Source of the DNA: Chara braunii
Lineage: Eukaryota > Streptophyta > Charophyceae > Charales > Characeae
Direction: 5' to 3'
NCBI GenBank assembly: GCA_003427395.1
Contig: BFEA01000633.1
Coordinates: forward strand, 61,155 to 117,752
DNA: 56,598 nt
The notes under the pieces are model-generated. The model saw nothing but the letters and a program-made list of their open reading frames with translations, searched no databases and was not told where the DNA came from. A program made the translations under genes and the position numbers. Positions 22,255-33,764 of the stretch are shown in pieces (position 1 is the stretch's first letter; the number at the start of each line of letters is the position of its first letter).

Positions 22255-23449
22255 GTGCCGAGAAACAAGCGAGGTGAGGAATGTGTGCCCCTGCTCTTTG
22301 CTAGCTATGGCGCTCCAACTGTGCGGGGTGGTGTTGTTGATGACAGTGGCGGTGCGAGGCTTCCGTCGGGCAGCATCTCCCCTGCAAAAACGCAGAGCGC
22401 AACGTTAATGCCCTGGGCGCCGCTCGTATATGTAGGCGCGCGGGACTCGAGGCCCCCTCGGGCCTTCCGTTTCGGAAAATCGCGCAGGGACCGTACGCCA
22501 CCGCACGACTGTTCGATCCTCGCATCGAATGGTGGCTCCGCGTCGAAATTTCCCCGATGGGGACCCGGTGAGCACGACATGACAAAAAAGTCCCTGTGGG
22601 CCAGCCCTTCCCGGGCATCATTAAAAAATAGAGCCCTTTTTCCTGGCCGCTCGCGTTCGTGTCGTCGGGTTCGCGGGCCCCGCGCGAGGGGGTCTCAGGC
22701 AGCGTGGGGGGGCAGCTTGTATTTTCCAGTCCGTTGGGGCCCTTGGGGGGGCGGGGAGGGGGGGACGGCGGGGGGCCGCAGGAGGGGAGGTTGGAGGGGT
22801 TCGCGGGCATTCGCGTCTCCTGCCAGGCGAGCGGGGTCCGAGGCCATGCGGGGGGACACAGGCGGGTCTTTCCATGGGGTGCGACGACAATTCGGGGCTC
22901 CGCTGCCTGGGGTTTGGTGTAGCGCATTCGCATCTCCAGCCGTGACGAGCGCATTCGCGCGCGACGTTCTTTCGGCGACCTCCTCCATCGCCTTTGCTGC
23001 TCCGCTGTTGCGCCACGTGTATGCGGGCGTCCCTCTTGTTGCCAACTCTTTCCCGTCCTTCTGCCCGCTGCTGGGGTCCCCTTGTCGAATAGTCGCGCCA
23101 TCGTGCGCGCTTCACCATCGTCAAAGAATTGCGCGTCGTCCAAGACTTGTGCCCCGTCAGAGAGCTGCGCCATCGTGTGCGATGTGCCCTCGTTAAGGTA
23201 AAGTGGTTTTTTGCCTGCCCGCGTGTCAGTCGTCGCACATGCTTGCCGGCGCATGGGAGCAACTGCATCGCGCCACGGGACGCAACTCGCGGAGACGGCG
23301 GGAACGGATGTCGATGACATTGGGGCACATGGTTTCTGTATGCCCTTTTGCTTCCCACTCGTTCGTTCCTCGCGAGCGGCCCCTTCACTCTTGCTTGCCA
23401 TCATCATCATCATCACCATCATCATCTTCATCATCGTCCTCCAATCCAT
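22255..23449. other. GC-rich block with overlapping open frames on both strands
   Basis: A 313-codon frame (plus, 22255-23196) and a 382-codon frame (minus, 23449-22301) overlap. High GC makes such frames likely by chance. The minus frame has an internally repetitive stretch (MAQLSDGAQVLDDAQFFDDG) and long Pro/Arg-rich segments. Neither shows a domain I know. I would not call a gene without transcript evidence. Confidence 0.3.
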
Positions 23450-23598
23450 TTATGATTTATATAACTTTGACATATTTCTTTTGCCATTTTCTGAATTATT
23501 TTGATTGTTTTGTGGATTAGTATTTACAAATAATCATCAACGTCATTTTCTGAATTATTTGATTGTTTTGTGGATTAGTATTTACAAATGATCATCAA

Positions 23599-23638
<40 letters not shown>

Positions 23639-23771
23639 GTTGTCATCATCATCAACACCATCATCATCATCATGATCATCATCATCCTCATCATCATCAA
23701 CGACATCATCAACACTATCATCATCATCATCACCGACATCGTCGTAGTCATCAACAACGCCACCGTCCTCG

Positions 23772-23824
<53 letters not shown>

Positions 23825-24190
23825 TGCATCTGCATCGCAATCAGCATCAGCATCATCTTCATCAACACCCTGATGATCATCATGTCATCATCATCATCGT
23901 CTGCGTCGCAATCAGCATTATTATCATCTTCATCAACACCCTGATGATCATCATGTCGTGGCACGTGTCGCAAGTGGCGGGAACGAAGGGAACGGATGAC
24001 GAAGACATTGGGGCACACGGTTGCTGTGTTCCCTTCTGCTTCCCTCTCGCTCGTTCCACGCGATCGCCCCTGTGATTCCTGCTTCGATTGGCGATGGGCC
24101 AGATGGTTTATGTATTTCCTTCTCTTCGCACTCCTTCGTTCCTCGCGAAAGGCCCCATGATTCCTGCTTCGCTTGGCATTGAAGACGAGC
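23280..24190. repeat. CAT microsatellite with duplicated flanks
   Basis: (ATC)n runs lie at 23400-23436 and about 23588-23835, with degenerate ones to 23960. A 70-bp flank (TTCTGAATTATTTTGATTGT and following) is duplicated near 23487 and 23545. A 72-bp segment with CTTCATCAACACCCTGATGA is duplicated near 23860 and 23928. A block with GACATTGGGGCACA and CTCGTTCGTTCCTCGCGA recurs near 23315 and 24005, with its second part again near 24130. Confidence 0.8.
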
Positions 24191-24352
24191 CAACTGAACA
24201 TTGCAAAACACTCCCACGTGGTTGCCATACTGAACATTGCAAAACACTCCCGCGTGGTTGAGGCAAACACGAAATCGCCTTTTTCCAGCAGAACACGAGA
24301 TCCCGTCGACAAAAGTTCCTCGCACATTTACTTTTCTCGACAAACAGTTCAG

Positions 24353-24424
24353 ACGTTGTTTAACAAAAAGGACATGCATTGGACTGCAAATCCACGAGTG
24401 ATGGTTCGAATCCTTCGCAGGGCA
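24353..24424 (+). pseudogene. tRNA-Cys(GCA)-like relic, plant-mitochondrial type
   Basis: The stretch ATGCATTGGACTGCAAATCC contains an anticodon stem-loop with GCA anticodon. It is followed by a T-arm GATGGTTCGAATCCTTC. Upstream, GGACATGCATTGG closely follows the native plant mitochondrial tRNA-Cys, which has GGAAATGTATTGG here. The 5' and 3' acceptor strands (GACGTTG and GCAGGGC) do not pair, so it is probably a pseudogene or a captured mitochondrial fragment. Confidence 0.6.
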
Positions 24425-26129
24425 AACAGTGGTAGCGGCGGGTGTGCTGAACGACCAGCGGGCGCCACAAGGGCTGCGCGCGACCAGGGTTGGAATTAAG
24501 CATCGCGCGGTGGCCACCGTGCAAACGATGAAAATGGTGTTCATCAACAGGAGGGGGTCGCCGTTCCGTTTTCATGTTCTCGTCACAACACTTGTGCCTC
24601 CCTCCCCGGAGAGACTACTGCGTTAATCCCGGGGGAGCTCGTGTCGTGTCCATCCTGCGCACACAACGTGCACATGATCCACCATAGAGGCCACGGATGT
24701 TGAGCGCGCGTACCTGGCACAGGTAACGAGGGACGCGACAGCAAATTGCGTACAACAAACGCCAGTGTTGTGCGCCCAACATCCGCGGGGTCCAGGACGA
24801 AGAATGCACACGTTGCGAGTGCGCGATGGAGAACGACAACACCGCTAGCTGCGATGACAATGCCGTTTCTTTGGCGTGAGCGCCGCATGTTTCGTGACGA
24901 GAACCTCAACATGCAAAAACGACCTCGTTCAATAACGAACAACCCGGCCGCCTCCGGGACACGTCTTATTCGTCAGGGAACGATGGGTCGCCATTGTGAC
25001 TGCAGGCGCGAAACCAACATCCGCCAAACATAAAAAGGCGAGTCGCGTGTCGTTGCCTAGTGAGATGGGAAGTTCGGATACCGGCGAACTGCAACAATCA
25101 TGCGTAATGCTGTCACGGAAGTGGCATTGTGTTGTCGTCGCGCAGCCGTTGGGAGAGTACTCGCCTCTGAGAAAACAGCGCATGATTGCTGTAGTTCGCC
25201 GGCATCCGAAGTTTCATTTTCGCCAGGTTTTCACACGCGACTCAACGTTTTTGGTTTCGCGTTCGCAGTCACAATGCCGTTCTCGGTTGCCCTGGTGACC
25301 ATCTTTTGCGAGAAATTTTCCAGCTTCAGGGCGTGGGGCCGATAGTTGAGAACGCCCTACCAGTTGTCACCGTGCGAGGGCTACAACACGAAGTTCGGAT
25401 CCCGGCGGACTTGCGATCTGAAGCATGCGAAGTCGTGATCTGCTCGGATGGTCATTGTTGTTTCGACCGCATCGCTGAAATCACACGCTTGCTGTTTGCA
25501 TGGATCTTAACGGAGTCCTGGGTACATGAATGTTCTTTGGGTGGCGTTCCCGCAGAAAAAAAAAGTCCTGTCACTGGGACCCCAGCAAAAACAAAGTGTG
25601 TCATGCACCCGGTCGACACGTGGCAACAGATGTCAAGTTCGGATCCCTGAGGACTTCGGGGTTGGCACCCGTTAGTGGTCCGTAAGTGGAACCGAGGGCA
25701 AGTTCGGATCTCGCTGGACTTCGAGGTTGGATTAGAATCTAACCGGCCATTTCTGACGGCCTGACCTTTCGCATGTGTTTCGTTCGTCATAGAGGTTTGG
25801 GTGCGCAAAAGTGCCAGCCGTTCCAATTGCCTCGTTGGGGTTTGAGGCGGTTGCCGACGGTGGTGTCGTCATTGGCATGCGTGCAATCTGGCCACCGACA
25901 TTCCCGTGTCTTCGCGCGCATGGCGGTTCGCGCTATCATATGTCGACGTTGGCAGAGAGCGAGTCGGGCCTCGCCTTCTCGACTGGACGAATCGTCGTTA
26001 GATGGGGTTGCAGGGGGGGCCACCAGCCATGGTGATTTCTTTTGGTGGGTCCAGTCATTGTCATCACGGATCACAACATTTGTGACTGCATCGCCGCACA
26101 AGCTCGCTTTGTCGGTGGGAGAATCGGCG

Positions 26130-28765
26130 TCTATGGGGGTCTATCGTGGGCCGCGCTGCGCCGATTTCTGACGTGGTGCACCTACGACTACCATTTCTGT
26201 TGTATTTCTGTTGTGCGTGCTCTCGTCGAACAGACACTTGCGAACAGCAACAGGGCCTCCCTGACCAGGCACACATGCATAGCGTTCCTTCTGTGCACTT
26301 CAACACCCATCCTCGACATAACCGACATCCCCCGCACAAACCGGTTCCTCGCCAGTCCATCAAACGCCAAGTTCGGATCCCGGCGGACTTTGAGGTCCCG
26401 CGAAAAATTCAACCGCCAAGTTCGGATCCCGGCGAACTTTGAGGCTCCGCGTGAATCTGACCGTTGTTTTCAGCAGCTTCGACTTCCCCATCCGTCTTCA
26501 ATGCCGGCGGCCTGGTGGTGCGCAAAAGTGCTCGCCTTGTGATTGGGCCTAAAAGGGGTTCATTGGGGTTTACGACGGTGTCGGTGGCCGGGTCGGTTTC
26601 CTGTGTGCCGTCCAATAAAAACCATTCTCAATTTTTCATGTCTGCGCTGTGTGCATGTCCAAGTTCGACAACCTCCTGTGGTAGTACATCTGATTACATC
26701 ATTACACGGTGTTGATAGTCAGTGTCTATAGGGGTCACTTTGGGGTCGCGCTGCGCCGAATTGAGTGGTCGTGCATCCACCGTTACCCTTTCTTCTGCAC
26801 GTGCTATCGTACAACGAAAACTTCAGAGCGGCAGAGCCTTCCTTCTGTGCACCCGTTGGCGCTCCCTTCCACTGGCATCGGTCGCGCAATAACAGGTTCC
26901 TGGCTGCTCCAGCTCCCGCCAAATTCGGATCCCGGCGGACTTTGAGGCTCCGCGTAAAGCGGACCGTTGTTTTCGACAGCTTCGACTTCCCCGTCCGTCT
27001 TCAATGCCGGCGGCCTGGTAGTGAGCAAAAGTGCTCCCTTTCGAATTTGCCCAAAAAGGGGTTTATTGGGGTTGTCGACGGTGTCATTGGCCGGGTCCTT
27101 TTCCTGTATGCCGTCGATCTTCGTTGCCCTCCAATAAAAGCAGTTCTGAATTTTTCGTACCCGCGTAGTGTACATGTCCGAGTTCGAAAACCTCTTGTGC
27201 TAGTGCATTTGATTAGAGGGTGGTGAGAATCGGTGTTTATAGGGGTCAGTTTGGGGTCGCGATGCGCCAAATTGTGCAGTGGTGGATCCACCATTACCCT
27301 TTGTTCTGTGCGTGGTATCGTACAACGAAAACTTGAGAGCGGCAGAGTCTTCCTTGTGTGCGCCCAGACATAGCGTTCCTTATGTGCACCCGCTGGCGCT
27401 CCCTTCCACTGGCACCAGCCGCGCGAAAACAGGTTCCTCGCTACTCCAGCACCCGCCAAATTCGGATCCCGACGGACTTTGAGGCTCCGCGTAAATCTGA
27501 CCGTTATTTTCAACAGCTTCGACTTCCCCGTCCGTCTTCAATGTCGGCGGCCTGGTAGTGTGTAAAACTGCTCGCCTTTGAAATTGTTGTAAAAGGGGTT
27601 TATTGGGGTTGGCGACGGTGTCAGTGGCCGGGTCCATTTTCTGTGTGTCGTCGATCTCCGTTGCCTTCCAACAAAAGTCATTCTAATTGACTCGTGTCTG
27701 CGCAGTGTACATGTCCGACTTCGACAACCTCTTGTGCTAGGACATCTGATTACACGGTGGTGAGAATCGGTGTTTATAGAGGTCAGTTTGGGGTCGCGAT
27801 GCGCCGAATTGTGTGGTGGTGCATCCACAATTATCCTTTGTTCTGCGCGTGCCGTCGTACAACGAAAACTTGAGAGCGGCAGAGCCTTCCTTGTGTGCGC
27901 CCAGACATAGCGTTCCTTATGTGCACCCGCTGACGCTCCCTTCCACTGGCACCGGCCGCGCGAAAACAGGTTCCTGGCTACTCAAGCACCCGCCAAATTC
28001 GGATCCAGGCGAACGTTGAGGCTCTGTGTAAATCTTACCGTTATTTTCAACAACTTCGACTTCCCCGTCCGTCTTCTATGATGGCGGCCTGTTAGTGCGC
28101 AAAACTGCTCGCCTTGTGAATTGCCCTAAAAGGGGTTTATTGGGGTTGACGACATTGTCAGTGGTCGGGTCCATTTCCTGTATAGTAGTGTATACCGTCG
28201 ATCTTCGTTGCCTTCCAATTAAAGTCATTCTAATTGATTCGTGTCTGCGCAGTGTACATGTCCAACTTCGACAACCTCTTGTGCTAGTACATCTGATTAC
28301 ACGGTGGCGAGAATCGGTGTTTATAGGGGTCAGTTTTGGGGTCGCGATGCGCCGAATTGTGTGGTGGCGCATCCACCATTACCCTTTGTTCTACGCGTGC
28401 TATCGTGCAACGAAAACTTGAGAGCGGCAGAGCCTTCCTTGTGTGCGCCCAGACATAGCGTTCCTTATGTGCACCCGTTGGCGCTCCCTTCCACTGGCAC
28501 CGGCCGCGCGAAAACAGGTTCCTGGCTACTCGAGCTCCCGCCAAATTCGGATCCCGGCGAACTTAGACGCTCCGCGTAAATCTGACCATTATTTTCAACA
28601 GCTTCGACTTCCCTTTCCGTCTTCTATGACGGCAGCGTGGTAGTGCGCAAAAATGCTCGCCTTGTAAATTGCCCTAAAAGGGGTTTATTGGGGTTGACGA
28701 CGATGTCAGTGGCCGGGTACATTTCCTGTATGCTGTCTACCTTCGTCGCCCTCCAATAAAAGCCA
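26130..28765. repeat. Tandem array of ~507-600-bp units
   Basis: Units begin with GTGTTTATAGGGGTCAGTTT-like sequence at about 26130, 26726, 27233, 27770 and 28316. Each contains CGAAAACTTGAGAGCGGCAG, CTTCCACTGGCACCGGCCGC, a type A motif (26369/26418, 26921, 27458, 27995, 28543), CTTCGACTTCCCCGTCCGTC and AAAAGGGGTTTATTGGGGTT, then CCAATAAAA. The outermost units are the most diverged. Recurrent short frames of both strands are translations of this unit; none resembles a known protein. Weak relatives of the unit edge lie near 25900 and 28830. Confidence 0.9.
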
Positions 28766-29688
28766 ACATCGCGATAAGTGTGGTTTAGTCGCTGTCATGC
28801 TTCTTCCACGGCGTGCTTTGCGGTTCGCGCAGTCGGGTGTCGACATTACGAAGACGCTTCGGCATCGAAGCCGCGCGTGCTGCGAAGGCTTTCAGTCCCA
28901 GCGCACAACCTTCGAATCGACGGGCATTTAATCGGGGTTTGCAGGGGTCGGCTTAGGGTCATTGAACCATGTTTTTTTTTTGTCTCCTGCCTGTCATAGC
29001 CTTGCATTCGTTATGACGGTTGGCCGACAGTGAGTTCACGGCGACCCGTTGATAACCGGTTAGCCATCGATTCCATTTCTGCGAAGTTCGGATCCCGACG
29101 AACTTCTGTCCGCGAGTGTTCGACCGTCCATTGCGCACGTCTAACTACTAATAGGACACGTCCTACTGGGCGCAACATACAAACAAAAATGTGTCGACAA
29201 ATCAACAACATAGATTCACGCCTGGCCGGTGGAGTGTCCGGCCCATAACCAAATATCACCGACCACATGCAGGCAGCGTGAGGTAGACATCTATTAATGT
29301 GGGCCGCATTACAGGCTTCCTCATAAACACTGGCCATGCATGAGTTCGCGAACTGTCGAAGCGATGGCATGTTATATGCTGTCCATACTCGCCTGGCCCT
29401 CGGCGTTGACGAAGGTCTCATTCGACACTCAAGTGTCGGCTGACACGCGCCTTGAGGGACTTGCCTCTTGACGCTAAACAACCGCCAAGACGGTTGCGTT
29501 ACCTACCCTCTTCAGCTACCAGCGGGAGCGACGGGTAGGGGGGCCAAGGTCCTTTGTGGCAGCTGAGTTCCATCTGCGGAGGCCTTTAAAAACGTCAAGG
29601 GTTTTGACTTTGACAGCTGCTACGGACTTCAACGTCCAACTACAAAAGTATAAAAAGCAAAAGGGGGAAGGGTGTCTCCGTTCTCTAT

Positions 29689-29868
29689 NNNNNNNNNNNN
29701 NNNNNNNNNNNNNNNNNNNNNNNNNNNNNNNNNNNNNNNNNNNNNNNNNNNNNNNNNNNNNNNNNNNNNNNNNNNNNNNNNNNNNNNNNNNNNNNNNNNN
29801 NNNNNNNNNNNNNNNNNNNNNNNNNNNNNNNNNNNNNNNNNNNNNNNNNNNNNNNNNNNNNNNNNNNN
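29689..29868. other. Assembly gap (180 N)
   Basis: The run of N hides sequence immediately upstream of the DUF7869-type gene. The true 5' end of that gene and any promoter may lie in or left of this gap. Its real size is unknown. Confidence 0.97.
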
Positions 29869-29968
29869 AATCCGTACAAGAAAGATTAATCGATTACGCT
29901 GAGGGGAATCGCATCCGCTGCACCCGCGGTTACATGTCGGCGCCAAAGACGGTTCGGCGAACGGCCAC

Positions 29969-32665
29969 ATGAACCGGGGTATGGAAACTGAACAAGTCGT
30001 CGACTTGCATTACCAGCTACAACACCTGGAATTGGCCCAGACGACCTCTTCGGACAGTTCGCCGTTCCAACAGTCCGCTGCAGTTCTCCCCAAAAAATGG
30101 AGTCTCGCTTTTCGTGAGAGCTTTGAAGGTTGCATTCAACTGCCTACAGATTTGGCAACAACGTCCGCGGGCAAAGAACTGTCTACCTCCCGGATCGAGT
30201 TCCACATTCCTCGCGAGGTGCACCCCACGGCTTCGGCGCACAGCAGTTGCGTGCCAATGGGTGTTTCTTACGCATCATCTGATGGCGAGAGTGAGCGGTT
30301 GGTGGCCATTGATTACTCGTCTGGACAACAGTCCTCTTCCAGTAGACCTTTGCTTCGCGCTACCTCCAGTAGTACGAAGTTGGTTGCCACCGACTATTCT
30401 TCGGAGGAACTTTCCACAGCACGGGCGAGTCCAACGCAAGTGCAAAGTGATGACGCGATTCCAATTGAGAGTCAGTCTGGGTCGGAAGCATCTGGCAGGG
30501 GTGATGAAGAGAGAAGGACGATACTGCAGATTTTGCCCGCACCTCTGCCAGGCAAAAGACAAAGGTATAGCATGGCTAATAGGAACGCCAGGAGGAAAGA
30601 ACAGTACAAAAGAGTGAGAAACATGTTGTCCGAAAAAAGACTGCTCATGGTGCGTGGCATGGCATGTTGCAAGGCTCGATTTTGTTACGATGTGTCGCCA
30701 GAGGAAGTGCGAAAGGTTAGACAGGGACTATACAGTAAGAGTCCAGGAGAGCGAGCTGAGTGGTGGATGAAAAGTATTAAGGATTTCACAGTAAATAAGG
30801 GTGGACAGAAACGTATCCGCCCTGTGGAGTTGGAACGTTCGATGTGCGTCAGGGCATACTGCAATGTACTCGGTGTCTCGTGTAATACATTTTACAGCTA
30901 AAAAAAGCGTTTTGACAATGGCTACGTGCATTCCGAACATGGCCTGACGGGAAGATATCGGCCAACCGATAAAACGGTCTCCATGCTTGCCAGCATGAGA
31001 ACGTCTATCGAGTATCATGCGGATAGCATGCCGAATGAGGTGGCTAACCAAGGTGGGGTTTCTAGACCGAAGCTTCGACTTCCGGATGCTTTCACGAAGA
31101 GATTAATTTATGAGTCCGTCAAATCAGACTTTCTGGCCGCTGGCCTCGATGTCGTGTCTGACTCCAACTTTTATAAATTGTGGCGGCGACACTTTATTCA
31201 CGTTTCCCTCGCACAATCTAGCACGTTCACGAAGTGCACCGTCTGCCATGAACTGAAGGAACGTATACAATATGTTGCTCTTCCTCGAGATCGAGAGCAA
31301 GCTCGAGAGGATTTAAAAGCACACCAAAGGACTCAAGTTAAACACGGATTGGACTACAGTCGAGCGAAAACTGATTCCATGGTTCGCCCGAACGAGCGTT
31401 TGTGTCTCATCATTGACGGCATGGATCAGAAGAAAACAAGTATCCCCCATATTGGTCAACCGAACTACTCGAAAGCGCTTAGGCACGAGATGATGATGAA
31501 GACTAATTTGACAGGCGTCATTGCACACAGTAGAGACCCAAATATATATGTATACACGTGGTTTCCGTATTACAAACACGATTCGAACACGGACGCTACT
31601 TGTGTCATGAGAACCTTTGTCGAAATTCAAGGGAGCGGAACGCCACTGCCACGGTTTTTGCGCATTCAAGCAGATAATTGTTGGCGGGAAAACAAGAACA
31701 AGTACATATGTGCGATGGCTGCACTATTGGTTAAGTTCGGAGTTTTCGAAGAGGTAGAAATAGGTTTCATGCCAGTGGGACACACCCATTCAGACGTTGA
31801 CGCTACTTTTAGCGTTTTCTCGAAGAAATTGAAAGACGTAGACGCTTATACTATGGACGAGTTCTTCAAGCTCATAGAGCAATCCCACAAAAAGCCTCCC
31901 AAATGTATTTTCCTCGATACGATGGAAGATTGGATCAGTATAGTCGACCCGTACGTTGCGTCAGACATTACCAGTATTTCAAAACCGCACTTGCTTAAAT
32001 TTTTGATGGTTGGAGATAATCTGGGCATGCTGTACAAGGAGTTTTGCGATGATGACAACTGGTTGCCCGAGGAAGATCCGGTTTTTTGGTTCAATCAAAA
32101 CCCCGATGAAAGCTATGCAGGTCCTTCATGGCCGTTTGACCCGCCTCATGTGCGACCGCTTCCTCGAAATGACTATTTGAATGGCAAAAATGGTGTTGTT
32201 CGATTTCGCGAGTTGCTGGAGAGTAGGCGATCGACGTGGTGCACTTACAATGACCATGAGGTGAGTAGGAGAGAAAGAGTTTTGTGTTACTTGGAGAAGG
32301 TTATCAAACATGGCGATGAGATCATCGCCAACGGGTTGTCCCCACAACCTCAAGAAAGTTTTTTGCCACGACCACGGCTGCTCGAAATCGATCAACAACC
32401 TACTCCTCACAGTGTCAACATCGACGACGACAGGGAACCCCTGTTTGTTGGACGAAGAAAAAATCGCCCGAAGACTAGTTTCGACCCCCTCGTGCATGTC
32501 GACGTGGGCACTTTTCTTATCCTTCGCCCCTCCGACGATGATCTGTCCAGCGGTGTGCCAATCTGGGTGGGCAAAGCTTTTCGAAGTCAAGTTCATCATG
32601 AAGGCGATTTTTCTACTATTTCGATATTTCATTTTTATTTTGTTTGCATTTCATGTCTTGTGTAG
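29969..32665 (+). pseudogene. DUF7869-type transposase-like protein, one in-frame stop
   Basis: Two frames in the same register (29969-30901 and 30926-32665) are separated by one TAA at 30899-30901. Together they span about 898 codons. Residues 1-225 are variable and Ser-rich with an internal repeat (LVAIDYSS, LVATDYSS). From about 229 comes the family N-domain: CCKARFCYDVSPEEVRKVR, then MCVRAYCNVLGVS. After the stop are CTVCHEL (Cys pair), LIIDGMDQKK (D483, D486), RIQADNCWRENKNKY (D569) and PVGHTHSDVDATFSVFSKKL (H605, H607, D609, D611). The spacing of acidic residues suggests an RNase H-like DDE nuclease. The last 60 residues (FLILRPSDDDLSSGVPIWVGK) resemble the C-terminal small domain of these proteins. 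DUF7869 proteins are widespread in algal and animal repeats; the transposase role is inference. The start is uncertain because of the gap upstream. Confidence 0.8.
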
Positions 32666-32682
32666 AGAGTGCGACAGGAGTC

Positions 32683-33545
32683 ATGGACCATCGGCATGAT
32701 TATGCATGTCCCATTCACTCTTGTGCATGCGGATTCTATTGTTCGGGAGGCGATACCGAAAACGACCCGTGGATGATCGTCGTCCCCTTCTTTGACAAGC
32801 CTATCGATGCGTGGTCCGAGGCAGAATGGGATAGAGCCATCTTGGCAAGGAAATGCCCATGGCATAAGGACTACAAATTTGTTTCCGCGATGGAGTGGGA
32901 AAGTCTGATCAAAGTACCTCATTATGCCATTGGTGTCAGGCAACTTCCGTCCCTGCGCGCCGCGCTTAGGTAGGAAGAGAATAACAGGTTTTACCTTCGC
33001 TTGGACAACGTAACGAGGTCACCTCGGGTGTGGTCTGCAGACTTGAAACAAGAGTTGTTGGACTGTGCATCCTACAATCCGTTTTTGGAAGTATATCCGC
33101 TGTGTGGTGTCGGGTTACAGCCAAAAGATTTGTCATATTGTTGCATACGGTTGTCTGTGGCCGGTTCCGACTTCTGCAGAGTGTTGTGTGTGGCATGTTC
33201 AAACCGAAAGCGGACTTTGGTAGACGCTCTAGTGCTAGTTTCTTGCAACCACCTGAGAGTCTATGGTCGCAGCATGGGGAATTTGCGCCTTCTCTACGAG
33301 AACGGACAATCCGATTTTGAGATTGCCATTCGAATTGATGAGGTTCATAAGTGGCATGAGGTACATGTTGTGTGCGTGACGCCATCGGTAAGTCCTTGGC
33401 AGGTGCCTATAGGTTTGTAAGGATGAATTATATTTCGGTGTTCTCGGGGGTGGCGACGAAGGGACAACCACAAACCCTTGTTTTCGGGTCGTCTATGAAT
33501 GCCTTATACGGGTTTGGTTCTAAAGGGACGCGGGGACATCGGTAG
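32683..33545 (+). pseudogene. Relative of the 396-codon protein, following the transposase
   Basis: Starting at ATG 32683 the frame encodes DPWMIVVPFFDKPIDAW, CPWHKDYKF, then a TAG at 32971-32973, then in the same register RSPRVWSADL, SYCCIRLSVAGSDFCRVLC and LVDALVLVSCNHL. A frame change near 33375 leads to RDAIGKSL, FVRMNYISVF and GSSMNALYGFGSKGTRGHR, ending at TAG 33543-33545. These blocks match, in order, the protein at 18242-19432, so this is a full-length but broken relative of about 285 codons. It begins only 18 bp after the transposase stop, or may be joined to it by an intron whose 3' end would be TTGTGTAG at about 32664. The function is unknown. Confidence 0.75.
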
Positions 33546-33764
33546 GAACTTCAAATTTTGTAAATGATAGCATTTTAGAAAGTTTACATTGTTGCAGCTC
33601 GTAGCGTTTAATTTAAACATAGTTCAATGTACAGTTGGCTTGTAGCGTTTAATGTAGACGTACTTCAATCTTGCATTTGCGATTTCTTGCACGTGTCAGT
33701 ACAATTTTGAACTTTAATTACCAGTACAATTTTTTACTTTTAATTTTCCATGGGTACGACATTC

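Larger units (their letters stand above)
11132..29115. repeat. Dispersed type A 22-bp palindromic motif, about 28 copies
   Basis: The motif is arm AAGTTCG, 8-bp core CCGGGATC, arm CGAACTT, in either orientation. Near-perfect copies start at 11204, 12392, 12611, 17188, 17643, 17769, 18006, 19542, 19696, 19967, 20007, 20047, 20159, 20241, 25070, 25192, 25391, 25635, 25700, 26369, 26418, 26921, 27458, 27995, 28543 and 29094. Weaker ones are at 11132, 19460 and 19785. Many right arms read CGGACTT instead of CGAACTT. Copies occur in spacers, inside the tandem array at 26-28.8 kb, and twice inside the methyltransferase-like gene. Confidence 0.9.

Noticed and set aside
22255-23449. 313- and 382-codon frames on opposite strands as genes
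   Set aside because: High GC makes stops rare in all frames; no domain, no relative in the window. Kept only as a low-confidence region.
23563-24327. His/Ile/Met-rich long frames
   Set aside because: They come from the CAT/ATC microsatellite.
26064-28643. Recurring 60-170-codon frames on both strands
   Set aside because: They repeat with the ~540-bp unit in several frames and strands, so they are by-products of the array.
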